Positions 34,600 to 44,111 of a DNA stretch of 55,590 nucleotides are shown here, piece by piece (position 1 is the stretch's first letter; each line of letters opens with the position of its first letter). Below the pieces are notes generated by a model that had not been told where the DNA came from, did no database searches, and was given only the letters and a program-made list of their open reading frames with translations. Origin of the DNA: Victivallales bacterium (lineage in GTDB: Bacteria; Verrucomicrobiota; Lentisphaeria; Victivallales; GWF2-38-69); NCBI GenBank assembly GCA_021733985.1, contig JAIPJT010000014.1, forward strand, positions 1 to 55,590, in the 5' to 3' direction. Position numbers and translations under genes: made by a program.

Positions 34600-34687
34600 A
34601 AGCTGTTGCAGAGCTTTGATTTTTCTACTGAAAATTTGATAATAATCAGAAGCGTTTAAGGGAGTTTTTTTCGTGTTGCTAATTATT
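34600..34687 (+). repeat. Repeat family R3, copy 1
   Basis: GAGCTTTGATTTTTCTACTG, then AAAATTTGATAATAATCAGA, AGCGTTTAA and TTTTTTCGTGTTGCTAATTA. The same blocks in the same order occur reversed at 41314-41450. It lies in the convergent gap between the acyltransferase and truA and runs up to the truA stop (34683-34685). Confidence 0.7.
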
Positions 34688-35507
34688 TAATTTTATGCAT
34701 GAACGGAAGAGCGGTGAGCTTAAATTTATCTATTTCTTCCTTACGGTAAAATACTTTCATCAGGAATAGGCCGTTAGGCGGAGCTGTTTTATACCCGGCA
34801 GCCCTGTCTTCAGCATCTAAAATCTCTTTTACTTTACGAGGATCTGCCTTGGCACGGGAACAGTGCAGCATAGAACCGACCAGGCTCCTTACCATTTTAT
34901 ACAAAAAACTTTTTCCTAAAAAAGTAATGCATGTATAATCTCCGAAACAGTTTATATCAATTTTATAAATTTCCCTTAGAGGATTTTTTTCTGATTTGTT
35001 CAATGCAACAGCAAAAGACTTGAAATTATGCTTTCCTGTAAGGTATTTACAGCACTGTTCAAGTTTTTCTACCTCATAACTGAACGGGAACTTCCAATGC
35101 CATTTATGTAAAAAAGGGCCTGTTTCTTTGCTTGTTACTATATAAGTATATGCTTTGCCAAAGGCATCAAAACGGGGATGAAATTCATTATTGTATTGAA
35201 AAATGCTTCGTATAAATATATCTGCGGGTAGAATGCTGTTCAGTGCTTTTTGTAAGTTGCCGATCGGAATTATAGGAGTAGGTGGCAAAGCAAATGCTGC
35301 GGTCATTCCCAATGCATGGACGCCTGAATCTGTCCTGCCGGCACCTACAAGGCCGACTTTTTTTTTATATAGTAAAGTGAGTTTTTCTTCAATAACCTGC
35401 TGAACAGAAATTCTGTCCGGCTGATATTGCCACCCATGATAACCTGTTCCGTCAAAAGCTATTTCTAAAACATACTTCGGGGAAAAACAATTATAGCGGG
35501 TTATCAT
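34683..35507 (-). CDS. truA: tRNA pseudouridine synthase A
   Basis: A 274-residue enzyme that isomerises uridines 38-40 of the tRNA anticodon stem. It shows EIAFDGTGYHGWQYQ, the catalytic Asp in GAGRTDSGVHALG, FHPRFDAFGKAYTY, and the C-terminal FLYKMVRSLVGSM. I take the ATG at 35505-35507; a TTG three codons upstream is possible. It overlaps the TIGR04073 gene by 17 bases, so the two are co-transcribed. No clear ribosome binding site is visible, as often for overlapping genes. Confidence 0.94.
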   Translation of the reverse strand: MITRYNCFSPKYVLEIAFDGTGYHGWQYQPDRISVQQVIEEKLTLLYKKKVGLVGAGRTDSGVHALGMTAAFALPPTPIIPIGNLQKALNSILPADIFIRSIFQYNNEFHPRFDAFGKAYTYIVTSKETGPFLHKWHWKFPFSYEVEKLEQCCKYLTGKHNFKSFAVALNKSEKNPLREIYKIDINCFGDYTCITFLGKSFLYKMVRSLVGSMLHCSRAKADPRKVKEILDAEDRAAGYKTAPPNGLFLMKVFYRKEEIDKFKLTALPFMHKIK

Positions 35508-36018
35508 GGTAGACAAAATTATAAGGGTTTCGTTCTAAGTCAAAAATCCATGCCGGTTCCATTAACGGGCCGTACCCCCATTCATCTTTGTAGCCTGACG
35601 GTGCAGCACCCGGTAACGGAAACGGGAAGGTAAGGAAATCAACTATTCCCACGCCCTCTCTCGCCAGAAAATAAAATACTCCCCTTACTAATCCATATGT
35701 GCATGCGGAAATACCGCCCTCTTTTTCATTGATTTCATAAGGTTGAATAAATATTTCAAAAACTCCAAATAATATATTTGAAATACCCCTGCCAAGTTTT
35801 CTCAGAGGCCCCTGGGATATGCGTTCCATTTCTTCTTCATCAATTTTGCTGTCATAACTGGTCTCCTGACTGTAATATCTGTTGGCATAAGGAAGATCAA
35901 GATTTTCGTTTTTTTGAGCGCCTTTACTGAACCGTTTTCCGGCAAAAGTGTTAATACAGGAGACAGTTATCAAAAAAAATATTAATATATAAAGACAATT
36001 TTTAGAAAAAAATATCAT
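35491..36018 (-). CDS. Exosortase system-associated protein, TIGR04073-like
   Basis: A 175-residue exported protein with signal peptide (about 8-27, ending NTFAG). The family core is RKLGRGISNILFGVFEI, EGGISACTYGLVRGV, REGVGIVDFLTFPFPLPG and PLMEPAWIF. In genomes where I know this family it accompanies exosortase/PEP-CTERM sorting, mostly in PVC and deltaproteobacteria-like groups, so it is a taxonomic hint. No exosortase gene is in the window. The length and motif order fit; biochemical role is unknown. Confidence 0.75.
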   Translation of the reverse strand: MIFFSKNCLYILIFFLITVSCINTFAGKRFSKGAQKNENLDLPYANRYYSQETSYDSKIDEEEMERISQGPLRKLGRGISNILFGVFEIFIQPYEINEKEGGISACTYGLVRGVFYFLAREGVGIVDFLTFPFPLPGAAPSGYKDEWGYGPLMEPAWIFDLERNPYNFVYHDNPL

Positions 36019-36191
36019 GTTACCCTCATTTTAAAAATAGTATCTGTAATTGTGTCTTTTTTATTATATTCTATTCTTAAGAAGGTTTCAATTATTAATA
36101 AATAAAATTAGCTATATTGCTTATAGTTTTTTTCTTAATTACTGATATATTTTACTCTCAATATGGATTAGTTTATATTGAAGGATTTGAA

Positions 36192-36797
36192 ATGGCGGAT
36201 AATCAGAAAATAGACTCTCAAATTAAAATTTTAACAAACAGTTTTAATGATTTTCAAATATTAAATAATCGTTTTACAGAACTGGATCTTGGCTGCGGAA
36301 AAGGTTCTTTCACCTCAAATCTTGCACAGAAATACCCTGATAGGAATATAATAGCAGTAGATGTTATGATCGGTCGTCTCAGAAAACTTGTTAAAAGAAA
36401 CAACAGATTAAATATAAAAAATATATTTCCTGTAAGAGCGGAAGCAAAGCACTTTATCTTTAGGTGCTTGCCCGATAAATCAATTGACAGAATACATATT
36501 TTATGTCCCGATCCATGGCCTAAAGAGAGACATAAGGAGCACCGTTTAATCAGTTCAGAGTTTATCTATCGTGCCTGTCTCAAACTGAAGGATAACGGTA
36601 TTTTACACTTTGCCACGGATGATACTCAATACTGTTCATCCGCAATAAGTATAATAAACAGAATTGGTCTTTTTTCCCCATGCAGAGACTCTATAAAAGA
36701 TATAAAAGATATTAAAACTGATTTTGAAATCAGATGGACTGAACTGGGCTGTAATGTTCATCACGCTGCTTTTAAAAAAATTACTCAGGATACTTAA
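36192..36797 (+). CDS. trmB: tRNA (guanine-N7-)-methyltransferase
   Basis: A 201-residue SAM-dependent enzyme forming m7G46 in tRNA. SAM motif I is ELDLGCGKGSF, and the family signature is CPDPWPKERHKEHRL, followed by FATDD. The ATG at 36192 has AAGGA seven bases upstream; a longer frame from 36117 adds a hydrophobic run but no ribosome binding site. It ends one base before the GGDEF-EAL gene's ATG, so both are probably translated from one message. Confidence 0.94.
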   Translation: MADNQKIDSQIKILTNSFNDFQILNNRFTELDLGCGKGSFTSNLAQKYPDRNIIAVDVMIGRLRKLVKRNNRLNIKNIFPVRAEAKHFIFRCLPDKSIDRIHILCPDPWPKERHKEHRLISSEFIYRACLKLKDNGILHFATDDTQYCSSAISIINRIGLFSPCRDSIKDIKDIKTDFEIRWTELGCNVHHAAFKKITQDT

Positions 36798-36798
36798 A

Positions 36799-38574
36799 AT
36801 GTTAATAGAAGCAATAGATAAAGAATCAACATACAATGTTTTAATAATTGGCGATAAGAAAGAGATCGACAGGTCTGCTGCTTTTATTCAGAAAAATATA
36901 TTTTTAAAAATTAATATAACGAAATTAAGTTTAGAAATTTTTAATAACCGATTTGACAGAGCTTATCATTTAATAATACTTGAAGCAAATGAAAAAAGGT
37001 TAAACTTCAGAGATGTTCTTAATCATATTCGTTCTGAGCAAACGACAAAAAATGTTCCAATCATAATTATATCAAGTTTGACGGAAAAATATTTTTCTGA
37101 GTTAGAACTTGAAAGGATGCTTCCGGTAGACGTAATTCCCCCTTCTTTAAAAAAAGTATTACTTAAAATAAAAGTAATAACATATCTTAATTTTACAGTT
37201 ACCGAAAAAAAACTTAATTATGTCCAAACAGAACTGAAGCAAATTAAAAAAAACCTTAAGCAGCAGAATAAACAGTTAAAGCATCTGGCCCTTCATGATC
37301 AGCTGACTTCTACTTCAAACAGATATGCTTATGAAAGTATTTCAAATCAGATAATCATGTCCTCTAAACGGCATAAAAGAAATTTTGCAATGCTGCTGGT
37401 AGATATTGATAATTTTAAATGGATTAATGATAAATTCGGTCATAATCTCGGAAATGAAGTAATAAAGGCTGTAGCCGGGAAACTTAAAAAATCATTAAGA
37501 GATTCAGACTTATTATCACGAATAGGAGGAGACGAATTTGGGATAATACTTACGGAACTAAATGCCAGCTCTAATGCCGGGCTTGCCGGGAAAAAAATTT
37601 TTGAAAGTTTTAAGAACCCGATCGTAATTCAAAAAAATTCAATCCGTATTAGTCTCAGTATGGGAATAACTTATTACACTCCGGATAAAAACCAAACTTT
37701 TGACGAGTTAATGGAAGAAGCGGATATTGCCATGTACGAAGCAAAAGAAAATGGAAAAAACCGTTTTGAATATTTTAACTCCGGCATGAGAGATAAGTAT
37801 ATTTATCAGAATACTTTAAATTACGAACTCCAAAATGCAGTCAACAGAAATGAATTTTATCTTGTTTACCAGCCGATAATGAATATTCATAATAACAGAA
37901 TTGCCGGGTTAGAGGCACTTATCAGATGGAATAATCCCACGCTCGGAACTGTTCCGCCTTCAGACTTTATTCCCGTTGCTGAACAGGCAGATATAATTTA
38001 CGATATAGGACTGTGGATATTAAATCAGGCCTGCAGCCGGCTCTCTGAATGGAAGGCTCAAGGTTACACCAAGCTATTTCTATCTACAAATATTTCTCCT
38101 AAACAAATTCAGAATCCAAATTTTGGAAAAGATTTGAATGAGATAAGTGATAAATATCGTATCAGCCCGGACGAGCTAGAACTTGAAATAACAGAGTCAA
38201 AATTTACTTTTGATTTAGAAAAATATATTAAAAATCTTGACAATTTTAAAGGGCGGCTCTCGATCGATGATTTTGGAGTGCAGTATTCTTCGTTGAGCCG
38301 GCTGGGTAAGCTTCCGGTGAATTCGCTGAAAATTGACGGTTCATTCTTCCATGGCGTGAAAGATTTATCAAGAAACAAAATCATTTTAAAACACCTTTTC
38401 AGGCTCACTGAAGAATTATCCATAAAGGTAATAGCTGAACGTATAGAAACAGAAGAGCAGAGAGATTTTCTTGTATATCAAAATTGTACTTATGCACAGG
38501 GATATTATTATTATAAACCGATGCCTCCGGAAAAAATCACAGAAATATTAGCTGGACCTGAACCCGAGTTTTGA
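36799..38574 (+). CDS. Bifunctional GGDEF-EAL c-di-GMP enzyme with degenerate receiver domain
   Basis: A 591-residue cytoplasmic protein. Residues about 12-130 resemble a response-regulator receiver (YNVLIIGDKKE, LIILEANEK, PIIIISSL), but the phospho-Asp position reads Glu, so it may be unable to be phosphorylated. A coiled stretch (about 135-165) leads to the GGDEF domain: RIGGDEFG intact at 242-249 with an upstream I-site RDSD. The EAL domain has GLEALIRW, NISPKQIQ, ELEITES, IDDFG and KID, all catalytic residues, so cyclase and phosphodiesterase activities both look possible. Start ATG 36799 follows AGGA, one base after the trmB stop. Confidence 0.92.
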   Translation: MLIEAIDKESTYNVLIIGDKKEIDRSAAFIQKNIFLKINITKLSLEIFNNRFDRAYHLIILEANEKRLNFRDVLNHIRSEQTTKNVPIIIISSLTEKYFSELELERMLPVDVIPPSLKKVLLKIKVITYLNFTVTEKKLNYVQTELKQIKKNLKQQNKQLKHLALHDQLTSTSNRYAYESISNQIIMSSKRHKRNFAMLLVDIDNFKWINDKFGHNLGNEVIKAVAGKLKKSLRDSDLLSRIGGDEFGIILTELNASSNAGLAGKKIFESFKNPIVIQKNSIRISLSMGITYYTPDKNQTFDELMEEADIAMYEAKENGKNRFEYFNSGMRDKYIYQNTLNYELQNAVNRNEFYLVYQPIMNIHNNRIAGLEALIRWNNPTLGTVPPSDFIPVAEQADIIYDIGLWILNQACSRLSEWKAQGYTKLFLSTNISPKQIQNPNFGKDLNEISDKYRISPDELELEITESKFTFDLEKYIKNLDNFKGRLSIDDFGVQYSSLSRLGKLPVNSLKIDGSFFHGVKDLSRNKIILKHLFRLTEELSIKVIAERIETEEQRDFLVYQNCTYAQGYYYYKPMPPEKITEILAGPEPEF

Positions 38575-38745
38575 CCGATAAATACTGTTGTACTACAATA
38601 GAGGACTCGGGCGGAGGCATTATAATAATCAGATATTCAACAAAACAGCAATATTAATGATTATTTTCTGTATTTCTATGCACAGGACACAGCCGGGGCT
38701 GCAAACTGCTGCCTTGGGTGAAAGCTGAAAAATTAACTGCATCGA

Positions 38746-40233
38746 CTATTCTGTTGCTTTTTTTATAAATTTTTCTGCTGATTCTTCTAACTTTGTTCCA
38801 AGATCAATACCGGTTTCCACTCCGAATTTCAAAATATTTTCTGTTGTACTGCCGAGAATAGCGGGTATCATTGTCTTAATATCAGGAGCCGGATCTTTCA
38901 GAGTCCCATATATATTCAAGGGAACTACAATTCCTGTGATATTGGTAACAGTAAACAGATTCATATAATTATTCAAATCAATATTTCCTGAAGATTCCAT
39001 TCTTCTCACAGCGCAACCTTTTCCGCCAGTTAATAAAAATTTATTAATATTAATTATGCCGTTATATATCTGAAGATTAACTTTGACAGTACGGAAATTG
39101 ATATTTTTAGCTCCGGCAAGAATATTATTGGCTATTCCGAGAATTTTATTTATCAGAGGCGGAAGAGTTTTATTTTCTTCCAAATAGCTATTTAAATGTG
39201 CAATTATATAAATTGGCAAAAATATGATATTTGCTATTGGATAATCGAAAATTAGTGTCGGTATTTTTATATCGGAAAGAGATATGGCAAGTGTACCGAT
39301 AATATTCCTGTTTATTTTAATATTATTTATGTCTGTACCTGTTAGGCTTAAATCCAGTTCATTAATGAGTCCTTGCGTATTATATGAACCGTTGACAAGT
39401 GTCTTGAAAACAGGAAGAATTGACATATTTGTAATATTTGCTTTAACTGCAAAAGGAGCAGGAGCAACTTTGCGGGGCTTTTTTTTAGTGAGGCTGATTT
39501 GGATAGGTGTAGTTTTATCTGCCATATTAAGTGTGGAATTTGACTTGATAAAAACAGGAAACGATCTCTGATTCAATTCTATAAAGGTCTTTCCATTAAG
39601 CTGTCCCATGCTTTTTAAAGCATTTTTTTTCATTGAAGCAACATTTATGCTGCAGTTGTATTTGATTTTACCTTTTTCACCGGTTTTGATTTTGGGGATC
39701 GATAAATTCAGGCCTGTTACATTAACTTTAGAAGAATCTTCTTTTTTAGAACGCTTGACATAATACAGCAAATTGAAATTTTTAACATTTATATTTTTTA
39801 GGTTAAGAAAAACTGGCGAAGAAGACGTTTTCCGCTGCTTGCCACTTTTCGGTGAAATATCTATAGAATCTTTTGCAAGTTTTTCTTTTACTTTCTGTAC
39901 AATGGTTAAATTAGAGTTTGTTAGGTTAAGCCTGTTGATAATGTATCTATTACTGATTAAATCGATTATATTCGTGTCTAACAACAGTGTTTGAGTTTTA
40001 AAAGTAAAACTTTTATCATTGGCAGCTATAGAAAAATCTTTAAGATCCAGCTCTCCTTTGAGCAGAGACAGATCAATATGTTTTACTGTAATTTTAGAGT
40101 CACAGGTTTTTTCTAAAATTGGGATTAATACATTTTTGAGAAAAGGCTGTGTTGTTAATGAGAACAAAAGAATCACAACTAATACAATAATAGTGATCAA
40201 ACTGTAAAATGGTATTTTTATCTTTTTATTCAT
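38746..40233 (-). CDS. AsmA/DUF748-like membrane-anchored protein
   Basis: A 495-residue protein with one N-terminal transmembrane helix (about 8-30) followed by a long periplasmic beta-rich region. Repeated segments such as IDLSLLKGELDLKDFSI, INRLNLTNSNLTIV and VKNFNLLYYVKRS resemble the AsmA/YhdP/TamB group, which links inner and outer membranes in lipid transport. Start: ATG 40233 with GGAG nine bases before, preferred over a TTG at 40248. The C-terminal half is Asn- and Ile-rich. Family-level assignment only. Confidence 0.75.
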   Translation of the reverse strand: MNKKIKIPFYSLITIIVLVVILLFSLTTQPFLKNVLIPILEKTCDSKITVKHIDLSLLKGELDLKDFSIAANDKSFTFKTQTLLLDTNIIDLISNRYIINRLNLTNSNLTIVQKVKEKLAKDSIDISPKSGKQRKTSSSPVFLNLKNINVKNFNLLYYVKRSKKEDSSKVNVTGLNLSIPKIKTGEKGKIKYNCSINVASMKKNALKSMGQLNGKTFIELNQRSFPVFIKSNSTLNMADKTTPIQISLTKKKPRKVAPAPFAVKANITNMSILPVFKTLVNGSYNTQGLINELDLSLTGTDINNIKINRNIIGTLAISLSDIKIPTLIFDYPIANIIFLPIYIIAHLNSYLEENKTLPPLINKILGIANNILAGAKNINFRTVKVNLQIYNGIININKFLLTGGKGCAVRRMESSGNIDLNNYMNLFTVTNITGIVVPLNIYGTLKDPAPDIKTMIPAILGSTTENILKFGVETGIDLGTKLEESAEKFIKKATE

Positions 40234-40542
40234 AGTACCGATCTCCAAGTTTTACCGGTTATATGTACACTTAGATTGATTTTTCGAGATTTTCGTAAAA
40301 ACAATTGTCATATTTTAATAAGTTATAATTATCATTAAAAAAAAACAATTATATTTACCCTGAAACTAAAATATGTATTAAAATTCACAAATATTCTTAA
40401 GTTTTTTTATCCTTAATTCAGCAGAAGACTGTAAAAGGCGATATGGTTGATATACAGTGTTTACGGTCAGCCCGAAGGTCTGACCCTATTATAATGTATA
40501 TTTGTATCAAAATTGTTTCATTAGATAAAAAAGAAATCTGTA
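40234..40542. other. Divergent gap between AsmA-like gene and racemase
   Basis: AT-rich stretch that must hold both promoters. A hairpin GGTCAG-CCCGAAGGT-CTGACC (40465-40485) lies 58 bases before the racemase start. It is GC-rich relative to the region and could be an attenuator or operator. I see no gene and no R1/R2/R3 copy here. Confidence 0.4.
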
Positions 40543-41244
40543 ATGAAGAAAACATTGGGCATTTTAGGTGGAATGGGGCCTTTGGCAACAGCTGACCTGT
40601 TCAGAAAGATTATTTTAATGACTGAAGCATCCTGTGACCAGGATCACATAAGAGTAATTATTGACAGTAACTCTGAAATTCCAGACCGGACAGCTTTTTT
40701 AAAGGACGGGGGAGAAAGTCCAGCGCCTTATCTTATCAAATCTGCAAAATTTCTTGAAGAGGCAGGGGCTGACTGTATAATAATGCCGTGTAATACTGCA
40801 CATTATTTTTACAATAAAATCATTAAGGAGATAAAAATTTCATTTCTGAATATGCTTGATGAAACAGCTAAAGAGCTCAGAAGTTCTTACATAAATGCAA
40901 AGTGTGTCGGCCTGCTTGCCACCCCGGGGACCGCTGAAACTAAAATTTATAATAAAGCATTTTCCAAATATGATATAGATGTTGTCCGGCCGGATGACGA
41001 ACATCAGCAGTATATAACAGAATTGATATACAATATCAAAAAGGGAATATATAATTTTGACCTTTCGAAATTTTATAAAAGTCTTGATTACTTAAAATCA
41101 TTAAAAGCGGAACTTTTTATACTTGGATGCACAGAAATACCTATTGCATTCGAACATTTTAAAATACAGGAAAATACCGTCAACCCTACTACTGTTATTG
41201 CACAAAGCGCAATAAAATTTCTCGGTTACAAATTGAAAAATTAA
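40543..41244 (+). CDS. Aspartate/glutamate racemase family protein (RacD type)
   Basis: A 233-residue PLP-independent racemase. Catalytic cysteines are in MPCNTAHYF (C83) and LGCTEIP (C196). The N-terminus LGILGGMGPLATADLF is that of aspartate racemases rather than MurI. Aspartate is the likely substrate, giving D-Asp for envelope or free pools; broader amino acid specificity is common. No ribosome binding site stronger than AAAGAAA is visible. It precedes the histidine kinase gene, from which it is separated by 373 bases. Confidence 0.9.
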   Translation: MKKTLGILGGMGPLATADLFRKIILMTEASCDQDHIRVIIDSNSEIPDRTAFLKDGGESPAPYLIKSAKFLEEAGADCIIMPCNTAHYFYNKIIKEIKISFLNMLDETAKELRSSYINAKCVGLLATPGTAETKIYNKAFSKYDIDVVRPDDEHQQYITELIYNIKKGIYNFDLSKFYKSLDYLKSLKAELFILGCTEIPIAFEHFKIQENTVNPTTVIAQSAIKFLGYKLKN

Positions 41245-41313
41245 ATAACAATTTTTGGTAATTTGCATCCATGCATAAAATATATTGAAATACAGAAGCT
41301 TATTCAGTATAAT

Positions 41314-41450
41314 TAGAAGCTACACGATAAGAATTTTCGTTTAAACGCTTCTAATTGTTATCAAATTTTCAGTAGAAAATTTGGCCTCAATTTTGTATAA
41401 TATATTAGGAAATCAGGCACAAAAGAAAACCAAAGCTCTGAAACACCTTT
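41314..41450 (-). repeat. Repeat family R3, copy 2 (with internal insertion)
   Basis: Read on the minus strand it has CAGAGCTTTGG, then about 55 bases not found in copy 1, then TTTTCTACTGAAAATTTGAT, AGAAGCGTTTAA and CTTCTAATTA, matching 34600-34687. It lies in the 41245-41617 gap before the histidine kinase. Also in the gap is a hairpin GGCA-TT-ACCC / GGGT-TTGCC (41470-41493) right after a TTTTCGTGGACCGTCTAATT motif. No gene is visible. Confidence 0.65.
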
Positions 41451-41617
41451 TCGTGGACCGTCTAATTTAGGCATTACCCTACAAGGGTTTGCCTCTTTTG
41501 AGATCGCATAAGGTAATAAATTTCGCCTTTTACAGCTTTTGTCAGGGTGCAGAGTATTAAACTTTTTTATTGCAGAATCTTTTTCAAATAAGTCAATAAC
41601 TAACTGAAGTTAAGAAC

Positions 41618-44080
41618 ATGAAATCTAAAAAACCTGAATTTGCCAGAGTTTTTATTTACAATCTGTTGATCATAATACTGGTTACTGTCGGAGCAATAGT
41701 ATCATTCTGGATATATCAGACTTACGATGATTTCGGGAAAAAAGTAAAGACTTTAAGGAAAGATTATATTGAGAAAAAGAAAAGAGAAATAAGGAATGAG
41801 GTTATAAGGATAACGAATTATATTGATTACAGGAAAAACATAATAACTCGTGACAAGAAAATAAATTTAACCTGTGAATTTAAAAAACTTTATTACAACA
41901 TTTTTCAGTATTATAATGATAATAAAACTCTTCCTAAAGAAAAACTCAGACAGAACATATTAAATATTATTAACTCTGACAACTTTAATAATAATAAATA
42001 TTTTACCATTGCATATATTCTTGACAAAAATAAATTAGAAGTTAATAAACTTATAAGGCGCAACGGGAAGTACAGAAAAGTTCCGGCTCATGACCCTTCG
42101 ATTACTAAGTTAATATACAGCTATAAACACGAAGACTTAGGCAACGACGAATATTTATGGTATCTTCATGGGGGCGGCGGATTTAACTGTATTAACAGTA
42201 ACAAGCTGCAGTATATAAAACTCGGTCTGGTTAAATACTTCAAACCGTTGAATATTTATATTATGCTTGCTGCATATGCTGAAAATTTGGTCAAGAAAAT
42301 TCAGGACGATATCTTAGGGTGGATAAACAGGCTTTCTTTTCCAAGAAATCATTACTTTTTTATCGATACATATGAGGGTACTTCGCTGGTTTTTGACGGC
42401 AAACGAGTGGGAAAATCTTCAGAAGCCCCTATTCGGGAAAAATATCTTAAAAACTACAGAAAGAAAGCACAAAAAATTATTGATACACATAAACGGGGAT
42501 ATCTCTATTATCCAGTACCGACTAAAAACGGAAAGCTTTTGTATAATAAAATATCCTATATCGAAACTATGGACGACTGGGACTGGATTGTTGGTTCAGG
42601 ATTCTACATGGAGGATATAGAAAATGAAATAAAAATAATGAGAGAAAAACTGGAGATAAAAACTATATACAACATTTCTCATATTGTCCTGTTTCTTCTG
42701 TTTTTTATAGTAATCTCGCTGCTAATCGCTCATTTTCTTATAAGAAAAGCAAAAAAAAGTTTCAGTCAATTTAATGATTTCTTTAAAAAATCGGCTTCCT
42801 CCTCAGCTCTTATTGATCCTGATAAACAGACTTACAGAGAGTTTAAGCAGTTGGCTGATTCCGCCAACTCAATGATTAAAAAAAGAAAAGAAATAGAAGA
42901 GGCTCTGATTTACAGCAGGCATCAGTTTAAAGATATTGCAGAAAGCATGGCTGACTGGATATGGGAAATAGATAAACATTTAAGATATAAATACGTTTCA
43001 GGAAAAGTAAAAAAATTGCTCGGATATGACCCGGAGCAATGCTTAGGAGAGTTTTTTTCAACAATATATTTGAAAGACTGTGAAAAAACAGCAAAGAATA
43101 ACTTTACTGAAAAAATTGAGAAAAAGGAAGTGATAGAAGATTTTGATATATGGATAAATACTGTAGATGGTAAAAGAGTTTGTCTGCAGACTAACGCAAT
43201 ACCCTTTTATGATGAGGCCGGTAATTTTTGCGGATACAGGGGGATAAGTAAGGATATTACTGATAGAATTAAAGCGGTAATGGAATTAAAGCATCATAAG
43301 GAGAACCTCGAAAATTTAGTAGAAATGCGAACTAAAGAACTCGCGGAGAAACAGGCACAGCTGATCCATTCAAGCCGCTTAGCAGCACTCGGTGAAATGG
43401 CAGCCGGTATGGCTCACGAAATAAACCAACCGCTAAGTACAATGAAAATTACTCTGAACAATCTGAATATTGCAATTGAAAAGAAAACCCCTGATAAAGA
43501 CTATATTAAGAAAAAATCGGAAAAGCTCAATAAATCAATTGATAAAATTTCAAATATAATTACTCATGTTAGAACTTTCTCCAGAGAACAGTCAGAGGGA
43601 CACAAGGAGAAAGAAAAGTTCAATATAAAAGAAAGTATTGAAAATGCAGTTCAGCTTTTAGGTCAGCAGATAGAAAACAATAAAATAAATTTAAAAGTTG
43701 ATGTATTAAAAGATGAAATTTATGCAAAAGGGGATATTTACCGGCTGGAACAGGTAATAATTAATCTTTTATCCAATGCTAAAGATGCGGTTCTGGAAAA
43801 AAATGCCAAAGAACCGGGAATTAAAATGGAGATAAACCTCTATGTCAAAGTAAAAGATGAAAAAATATTTATTATAGTTAAGGATAACGGAATTGGTATT
43901 CCGCCAGATAATCTGGCGAAAATAATGAATCCCTTTTTTACTACTAAAGAGGCCGGTAAAGGCACCGGCCTTGGATTATCAATTTCCTACGGGATAATTC
44001 AGGAAATGAGCGGCGACATTCATTTTAAATCCAACAGCGAAGGCACCTCGGCTGTTTTGATTTTACCACTTGTAAAATAA
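41618..44080 (+). CDS. Sensor histidine kinase (Cache-PAS-HisKA-HATPase)
   Basis: An 820-residue membrane sensor kinase. TM1 (12-33) and TM2 (about 352-372) flank a periplasmic Cache-type sensor; its end shows [18 protein letters not shown], the usual sCache_2 closing block. A PAS domain (about 434-545) has [15 protein letters not shown] and GYDPEQCLG. HisKA carries the phospho-His in [17 protein letters not shown] (near 600). The ATPase has N, G1 and G2 boxes: [18 protein letters not shown] and [10 protein letters not shown]. It is the orphan-like NtrB relative for the next gene, starting 31 bases downstream; the ligand is unknown, but Cache sensors commonly bind amino acids or organic acids. 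Confidence 0.93.
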   Translation: MKSKKPEFARVFIYNLLIIILVTVGAIVSFWIYQTYDDFGKKVKTLRKDYIEKKKREIRNEVIRITNYIDYRKNIITRDKKINLTCEFKKLYYNIFQYYNDNKTLPKEKLRQNILNIINSDNFNNNKYFTIAYILDKNKLEVNKLIRRNGKYRKVPAHDPSITKLIYSYKHEDLGNDEYLWYLHGGGGFNCINSNKLQYIKLGLVKYFKPLNIYIMLAAYAENLVKKIQDDILGWINRLSFPRNHYFFIDTYEGTSLVFDGKRVGKSSEAPIREKYLKNYRKKAQKIIDTHKRGYLYYPVPTKNGKLLYNKISYIETMDDWDWIVGSGFYMEDIENEIKIMREKLEIKTIYNISHIVLFLLFFIVISLLIAHFLIRKAKKSFSQFNDFFKKSASSSALIDPDKQTYREFKQLADSANSMIKKRKEIEEALIYSRHQFKDIAESMADWIWEIDKHLRYKYVSGKVKKLLGYDPEQCLGEFFSTIYLKDCEKTAKNNFTEKIEKKEVIEDFDIWINTVDGKRVCLQTNAIPFYDEAGNFCGYRGISKDITDRIKAVMELKHHKENLENLVEMRTKELAEKQAQLIHSSRLAALGEMAAGMAHEINQPLSTMKITLNNLNIAIEKKTPDKDYIKKKSEKLNKSIDKISNIITHVRTFSREQSEGHKEKEKFNIKESIENAVQLLGQQIENNKINLKVDVLKDEIYAKGDIYRLEQVIINLLSNAKDAVLEKNAKEPGIKMEINLYVKVKDEKIFIIVKDNGIGIPPDNLAKIMNPFFTTKEAGKGTGLGLSISYGIIQEMSGDIHFKSNSEGTSAVLILPLVK

Positions 44081-44111
44081 ATAAAAAATTAAGTTGGAAA
44101 CAAAAACTATC

